From Flammeovirgaceae bacterium UBA2371 (lineage in GTDB: Bacteria > Bacteroidota > Bacteroidia > Cytophagales > Cyclobacteriaceae), in contig DDTF01000039.1 in NCBI GenBank assembly GCA_002345965.1, positions 269 through 64,268 of the forward strand: a stretch of DNA of 64,000 nt, given 5' to 3'. This document shows positions 59,990 to 64,000 of this stretch, one piece after another. The translations under genes and the position numbers were made by a program. The notes beneath the pieces were generated by a model. The model had not been told where the DNA came from, made no database searches, and worked only from the letters and a program-made list of their open reading frames with translations. How positions within the stretch are numbered: the first letter of the stretch is position 1; the number at the start of each line of letters is the position of its first letter.

Positions 59990-60438
59990 GAAACCAGCAG
60001 TTTTTTAACGATCTCAGAAATGATTTTACCATCAGCTTTGCCAGCCAGTGCCTTGGTGGCAACGCCCATAACCTTTCCCATGTCCTGTGGCCCGGTAGCA
60101 CCCACCTGTTCCACGATTTTCTTTAGTTCGGTTGTTATCTCCTCGGCAGATAACTGTTTGGGCAGGTATCGGGAAATGATGTCCAACTCGAATTGTTCTT
60201 TTTTATAAAGATCTTCCCTGTTTTCCTTTTTAAATATTTCTGCGGATTCCTTTCTTTGCTTGGCAGCCTTCATCAGCAGTTTATCCTCCGCTTCTTTGTC
60301 GAGCTCTCCGGTTTTACCTTTTTCTGTTTCAGCCAGCAGAATCATTGACTTAATAGCTCTTAATGCTATCAGCTCTTCCTTCTGCTTGCCCAGCATGGCT
60401 GCTTTGATATCGTTATCGATTTGTTGTTTCAGGCTCAT
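59986..60438 (-). CDS. GatB/YqeY-domain protein
   Basis: 150 residues from ATG 60438 (frame open to 60498). SLKQQIDNDIKAAMLGKQKEELIALRAIKSMILLAE and QFELDIISRYLPKQLSAEEI, with GKVMGVATKALAGKADGKIISEIVKKLL at the end, are the YqeY family. The domain resembles the tRNA-binding tail of GatB; its role is unknown. It overlaps cvpA and is divergent from pdxJ. Confidence 0.92.
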   Translation of the reverse strand: MSLKQQIDNDIKAAMLGKQKEELIALRAIKSMILLAETEKGKTGELDKEAEDKLLMKAAKQRKESAEIFKKENREDLYKKEQFELDIISRYLPKQLSAEEITTELKKIVEQVGATGPQDMGKVMGVATKALAGKADGKIISEIVKKLLVS

Positions 60439-60503
60439 AAGCTTTTCAATTTCGTGTAAATTTATACCCGGATAGCATACATAAATAATACAAAGCAAAA
60501 TTC

Positions 60504-61217
60504 ATGACACGACTAAGCGTCAATATTAACAAAATTGCAACACTCAGAAACGCGAGGGGTGGAAATAATCCTAATGTAATAAAGGTAGCTCAGGACTGTG
60601 AGGCTTTTGGCGCTCAGGGCATCACCGTTCACCCACGACCAGATGAAAGACACATAAGGTATGATGACGTAATCGAACTGAGTAAAGTGGTGACCACCGA
60701 ATTTAACATTGAAGGTTATCCGGACGAGCGATACCTACAGCTTATTGAAAAAGTAAAACCAGCCCAAGCCACCCTTGTTCCGGATCCCCCCAATGTGCTC
60801 ACCTCCAATGCCGGATGGGATGCCATCGCTCATCGGGATTTTCTTAGAGAAGTTGTCGCCACGCTGAAAAAGTCTACGGGACGCGTTTCGTTATTTGTTG
60901 CTCCTTCTGTTAAAATGGTAGAGGCGGTAGCTGAAACGGGTGCCGATCGGATTGAGCTTTACACAGAGCCTTACGCTTCGGGCTTTCCCAAAAATAGAGA
61001 CGAGGCCGTCAAAGATTATGTGGCTGCCGCGATGGCCGCGAAAGCGGCCGGCCTTGGTGTCAATGCCGGCCACGATCTTGACCTTAATAACCTTCGATTT
61101 CTAAAAGCAAGTATTCCCTGGTTAGATGAAGTATCTATAGGACACGCACTCATCTGCGATGCCCTCTATTATGGTCTTGAGAATACTATTCAACTTTATC
61201 TGCGCGAATTAAAATAG
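60504..61217 (+). CDS. pdxJ: Pyridoxine 5'-phosphate synthase
   Basis: 237 residues, TIM barrel. RLSVNINKIATLRNARGGNNPNVIKVAQDCEAFGAQGITVHPRPDERHI has the PdxJ N-terminus with the catalytic His in VHPRPDERHI; LVPDPPN, GADRIELYTEPYA and GLGVNAGHDLDLNNL follow. It condenses 1-deoxyxylulose 5-phosphate with 3-amino-2-oxopropyl phosphate in vitamin B6 synthesis. It is divergent from yqeY and converges on the esterase-like gene with a 2-bp gap. Confidence 0.96.
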   Translation: MTRLSVNINKIATLRNARGGNNPNVIKVAQDCEAFGAQGITVHPRPDERHIRYDDVIELSKVVTTEFNIEGYPDERYLQLIEKVKPAQATLVPDPPNVLTSNAGWDAIAHRDFLREVVATLKKSTGRVSLFVAPSVKMVEAVAETGADRIELYTEPYASGFPKNRDEAVKDYVAAAMAAKAAGLGVNAGHDLDLNNLRFLKASIPWLDEVSIGHALICDALYYGLENTIQLYLRELK

Positions 61218-61219
61218 AT

Positions 61220-62953
61220 TTAATATCTCCAGCTTTTCAGATCCGCTCCTGCCGGTGCACTCTCAGAAATTCGCTTTAGAATTTTTGGAAGATACATCGT
61301 GTTGTAACGTAACCTTGAAATGTAATTTGGGTTTTCATGATCGCCATTCCAGCAATGCTCTGCCCTGTCACCATAATCTACTTCACCTTTATAAAATGGA
61401 GTATCTGTCTTCTTTAGAAACTCTTCCATTTGATAAACTGCATTATTCAGGTAGTAATTATCCATGTCTCCGCAATAAATATGGATTTTGCCCTGCAATT
61501 TTGGTCCAAGTGTTGCCCAGTCTCTCTCGAGTATATGCCTCAGGTCATAGTTCTCTTTCCAGTAAGCTGCCACAGATGGGTCTATGTCACCTGTTTCCTT
61601 ATCAAAGAGTCTTTTAGGATATCCATCTTCACCTTGTGGAGAATATACTGCTTCCCAAATATCCCATTGCTGCCCTGATCTTGTTTTAGTGCCCAAGGCC
61701 AGTTCATAATGATTGGCTTCAGCCATGGTGCTTTGTATCTGCCCCAAATAATCGCGATGAGCCGGACGTGGAAGTTTCTTAAAATCGCTATCGTAGTAGT
61801 AAGCGTTTTTGTCCTTATAAATATCCACCAGGCAAAATGACCTGAAGTCTATAGGATCCGGACATGCAGCAAAACATCCGTTGAAATCATCCGGGTAAAA
61901 CATTTGAACTGCCAGAGCTTCCCAGCCTCCTGTTGAACCTCCATAGGTAAATCTTGCCCATCCTTCACCAATCCCTCTGAATCTACTTTCTATTTCAGGA
62001 ACCAATTCTTTCATAATCGCATCACCATATGGGCCCATGCTGGCAGAATTAACTGCGTACGAGTCGTCATAGTAGGGGGTAGCATGTTGAATCTCTATGA
62101 CTATAAATCGGGGAAAATTTTTACTGATCCATTGCTTATAGAAATTGTATGCCTCCTGCTGTTCAATTTTTTTGTAACCATAAATACCAAATCGTGCGCT
62201 ATAGTCTGTAGTATCCATGTTTGGATCTGGTGGTTCGGTGCGGAATCCGCCAAAATCACTTGGGAAGTGTCCATGATAAATCATCAAAGGGTACTTGGCA
62301 TTGGGATGTTCCTCAAAACCTTCTGGCAGCAAGACGTGTGCGCCAAGCGTCATAGGCCTGCCCCAAAACTCCGATAACATTTTACTCTCAATTTCTATGT
62401 GCTTGATGTATTTGGTGTCTTCTGGTTTTTTAATTGGTGGAATTTTCTGATCCATTTTGATGGAAATGGTTTTTCCTTTAGCGGGGTCCAATTCAAGTTT
62501 AACTGGCTGACTGTAAAAATTGCCTGGTTTTCGATTCCACTGCTGGCCTTCTCCCTGGTCTGGGGGAAGTTTAACCGTATGACCTGTTTTTAATTTAAAA
62601 GTCTCATAACGATTAATCAATGCCTGTGCATAGTAGGTTCCAGCAGGTATATCAGCAATACTCCTAAATGGAAAACCAAAGGCGTCTTCATCTATAATGA
62701 TTTCCTGACCGGGTTGCATGCCCTCTACATCCACTCCAAAAACAAGTTGGGCTTTAAGCCCATCATTGATCTGAAATCTAGGTTCACTTGCATCATTGTT
62801 TGAAAGCATAATCAGAAGCCGCCCGTCTTGAGCCTGATCCGACATCTCCTGGGTAAATGATATAGAAAACTTAAGGTTGGACCGTTGGCTTGCTGGTGTA
62901 CATTGCCAAAGGGTAATTGCCAATAGGATAAATAGGACGTTTAGTGATTTCAT
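61220..62953 (-). CDS. Esterase-like lipoprotein (alpha/beta hydrolase fold)
   Basis: 577 residues with lipoprotein signal TLWQC (Cys18). A beta-sandwich N-terminal part (about 25-185) precedes an esterase-D-like domain: AHVLLPEGFEEHPNAKYPLMIYHGHFPSDFGG, nucleophile Ser340 in FTYGGSTGGWEALAVQ, an acidic region at PIYCGDMDNYYLN, and the probable His in DRAEHCWNGDHEN. It may cleave an ester outside the cytoplasmic membrane. The substrate is unknown. It stands alone with 185 bp of non-coding sequence upstream. Confidence 0.85.
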   Translation of the reverse strand: MKSLNVLFILLAITLWQCTPASQRSNLKFSISFTQEMSDQAQDGRLLIMLSNNDASEPRFQINDGLKAQLVFGVDVEGMQPGQEIIIDEDAFGFPFRSIADIPAGTYYAQALINRYETFKLKTGHTVKLPPDQGEGQQWNRKPGNFYSQPVKLELDPAKGKTISIKMDQKIPPIKKPEDTKYIKHIEIESKMLSEFWGRPMTLGAHVLLPEGFEEHPNAKYPLMIYHGHFPSDFGGFRTEPPDPNMDTTDYSARFGIYGYKKIEQQEAYNFYKQWISKNFPRFIVIEIQHATPYYDDSYAVNSASMGPYGDAIMKELVPEIESRFRGIGEGWARFTYGGSTGGWEALAVQMFYPDDFNGCFAACPDPIDFRSFCLVDIYKDKNAYYYDSDFKKLPRPAHRDYLGQIQSTMAEANHYELALGTKTRSGQQWDIWEAVYSPQGEDGYPKRLFDKETGDIDPSVAAYWKENYDLRHILERDWATLGPKLQGKIHIYCGDMDNYYLNNAVYQMEEFLKKTDTPFYKGEVDYGDRAEHCWNGDHENPNYISRLRYNTMYLPKILKRISESAPAGADLKSWRY

Positions 62954-63138
62954 CTAAAATTTTGGGTTAGGTTCAGGAATATAGAGGGAAAGCCCATTGA
63001 ATCCAAAAGGGTTTCCGATAAACGGCATATGGAGGGGAAGAAGCCAAAGATTGTTAAAAATGATTCATTATGATTAATTTTAGTGGCTGGGAATAGATCA
63101 AACGTTATTATATTGCACATCCCAAATAAAAAGGAGGC

Positions 63139-63519
63139 ATGAGAATTTTTTTGATAGAGGATGATGAGATTTATGCTGAATTTGTCAAAAAGGCATTGAG
63201 TCAGAATTCCGAGTATCAGATCAATACGTTTACAACTGCTGAGGAAGCGCTAAAGGCAGTCAACGGAAAGTTGCCTGAGGTGCTTATTATTGACTATAAA
63301 CTGCCGGGGATGAGTGGAATTGATCTTTATGAGAAGATAAAGAATCAAATAGGTGAGGACAATAAAGTAATCATGCTAAGTGCCCTGGATGACGGGAATA
63401 TGGTCCTGAGTTTCATTCAAAAAGGTGTACGCGATTATGTTATCAAAGACGAAAACGTAATTGAGTCGCTGGAAGCCATCCTGGGAGGTAAAGAGGACGA
63501 TTACTATTTGTTTGACTGA
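63139..63519 (+). CDS. Single-domain response regulator
   Basis: 126 residues. FLIEDDEIYAEFV gives the acidic pair Asp8/Asp9, LIIDYKLPGMSG the acceptor Asp52 and YVIKDENV the Lys. There is no output domain. AGGAGG precedes the ATG but only one base away. Its 3' end overlaps the convergent histidine kinase gene by 16 bp; whether the two are partners is unclear. Confidence 0.92.
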   Translation: MRIFLIEDDEIYAEFVKKALSQNSEYQINTFTTAEEALKAVNGKLPEVLIIDYKLPGMSGIDLYEKIKNQIGEDNKVIMLSALDDGNMVLSFIQKGVRDYVIKDENVIESLEAILGGKEDDYYLFD

Positions 63520-64000
63520 GACTCCCTTTTCAAACTTACAATAAACCTGGCCCCCTCGCCCAGCTTACTTTCACACCTGATCGTACCTCCCATTTTTTCT
63601 ATCAGCGTTTTTACAATTGAAAGTCCCAGCCCAGTAGAGCTTTCGCCCCCCGTAGGTTTCGCACTCAGTTTTTGGTATTTAATGTAGAGTTTTTTTTGGT
63701 CCTCCTCACTGATGCCGGGGCCTTCATCCTTAATCCCCAACAGCACTTCATTTGATTTTGCTTCTATTGAAACTACTACTTTCTTATTGGGTTGTGAAAA
63801 CTTAATTGCATTGGAAAGCAAGTTGTCCAATATACGGTTGAGATAAAGTCGATCTGCCTCCACCACAACATGACTAGGGCCTTGAAACAGCACATCTATG
63901 TTTTTTCTTTCGGCTACCGTCTTATAATTTTTGACAAAAGAAGATACAAAAGATTCAAGCTCAATTGGCTCCAAAGTAATGTCTAGTATCCTTTCTTCTA
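63504..64000 (-). CDS. Sensor histidine kinase, C-terminal part (cut by window edge)
   Basis: The complement frame is open to base 64000. The visible C-terminal 164 or so residues are the HATPase domain: YLNRILDNLLSNAIKFSQ (N-box), GIKDEGPGISEEDQKKLY (G1) and GLGLSIVKTLIEKMGGTI (G2). The segment before it (ILDITLEPIELESFVSSF) fits the linker after a HisKA dimerisation domain. Input and HisKA domains lie outside the window. Confidence 0.92.
   Translation of the reverse strand, partial: EERILDITLEPIELESFVSSFVKNYKTVAERKNIDVLFQGPSHVVVEADRLYLNRILDNLLSNAIKFSQPNKKVVVSIEAKSNEVLLGIKDEGPGISEEDQKKLYIKYQKLSAKPTGGESSTGLGLSIVKTLIEKMGGTIRCESKLGEGARFIVSLKRESQSNK

Noticed and set aside
60580..60600. tRNA-like GTAGCTCAGGA string
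   Set aside because: It is inside pdxJ codons, and no cloverleaf or acceptor stem can be built around it.
63133..63137. GGAGG as a Shine-Dalgarno for the last receiver gene
   Set aside because: It ends one base before the ATG, too close for normal pairing, and this phylum makes little use of such sites.
1..64000. CRISPR arrays, insertion sequences, prophage or integrative elements
   Set aside because: I saw no regularly spaced repeats, transposase or integrase genes, terminal repeats or tRNA-adjacent duplications anywhere in the window.

Overview
This 64 kb window is a compact chromosomal segment, about 40% GC by eye, from a member of the Bacteroidota, most likely the order Cytophagales. 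Lineage markers are a fused MurF-alanine racemase, DUF4783, DUF6089 and DUF2911 proteins, an OmpA-type protein with PD40 repeats, a BamA-OmpH-OmpH cluster read from uppS, SGC/CSC-type lipoprotein signals, few Shine-Dalgarno sequences, and intergenic -7 boxes of the Bacteroidota form TAnnTTTG. I see no rRNA, tRNA, insertion sequence, prophage or CRISPR array. Gaps between genes are short (none over 300 bp), and many convergent pairs overlap or nearly touch at their stop codons.

Layout. 0-7 kb: partial LysR regulator, PolB-type exonuclease and RNase R, a prenyl synthase, a zinc-ribbon-like orphan, a lipoprotein and an RluA-type pseudouridine synthase. 7-16 kb: two exported orphans, CsaA, MurF-Alr, a 48-residue orphan, FeoA/FeoB, purK/purE between two TerB-like proteins. 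17-22 kb: TerC, then a leftward gpmI-lipoprotein-ABC exporter-Fur unit. 22-31 kb: DUF4783-nadC, YcxB-like, recX, YHS protein, DinB-like, ATP-grasp plus LysE exporter, Tag glycosylase, exported RidA, a transsulfuration enzyme and a small orphan beside a membrane protein. 31.7-37.2 kb: a signalling island with a HisKA_3 kinase, LuxR-type regulator, degenerate receiver, a large M19-dipeptidase homologue lacking metal ligands, a receiver-kinase hybrid and a single-domain receiver. 37-43 kb: HisA-like protein without the N-terminal catalytic Asp, PD40/OmpA-type protein, DUF2911, LOG protein, double retropepsin-PDZ protein and another degenerate receiver.

43.5-47.4 kb holds the best candidate for an undescribed system: an FAD oxidoreductase, a UbiA prenyltransferase, a type III polyketide synthase with an intact Cys-His-Asn triad and a SAM methyltransferase. 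Together these could build a methylated, oxidised and prenylated phenolic lipid or quinone; the product is not known to me.

47-61 kb is envelope and housekeeping: lipoproteins, prfA, LD-carboxypeptidase, and a long leftward block running yqeY, cvpA, alpha/beta hydrolase, CBS protein, nadK, two DUF6089 barrels, uppS, bamA, ompH, ompH, ended by a clear intrinsic terminator. pdxJ is divergent from this block. The window ends with an esterase-like lipoprotein and a receiver convergent with a truncated histidine kinase.
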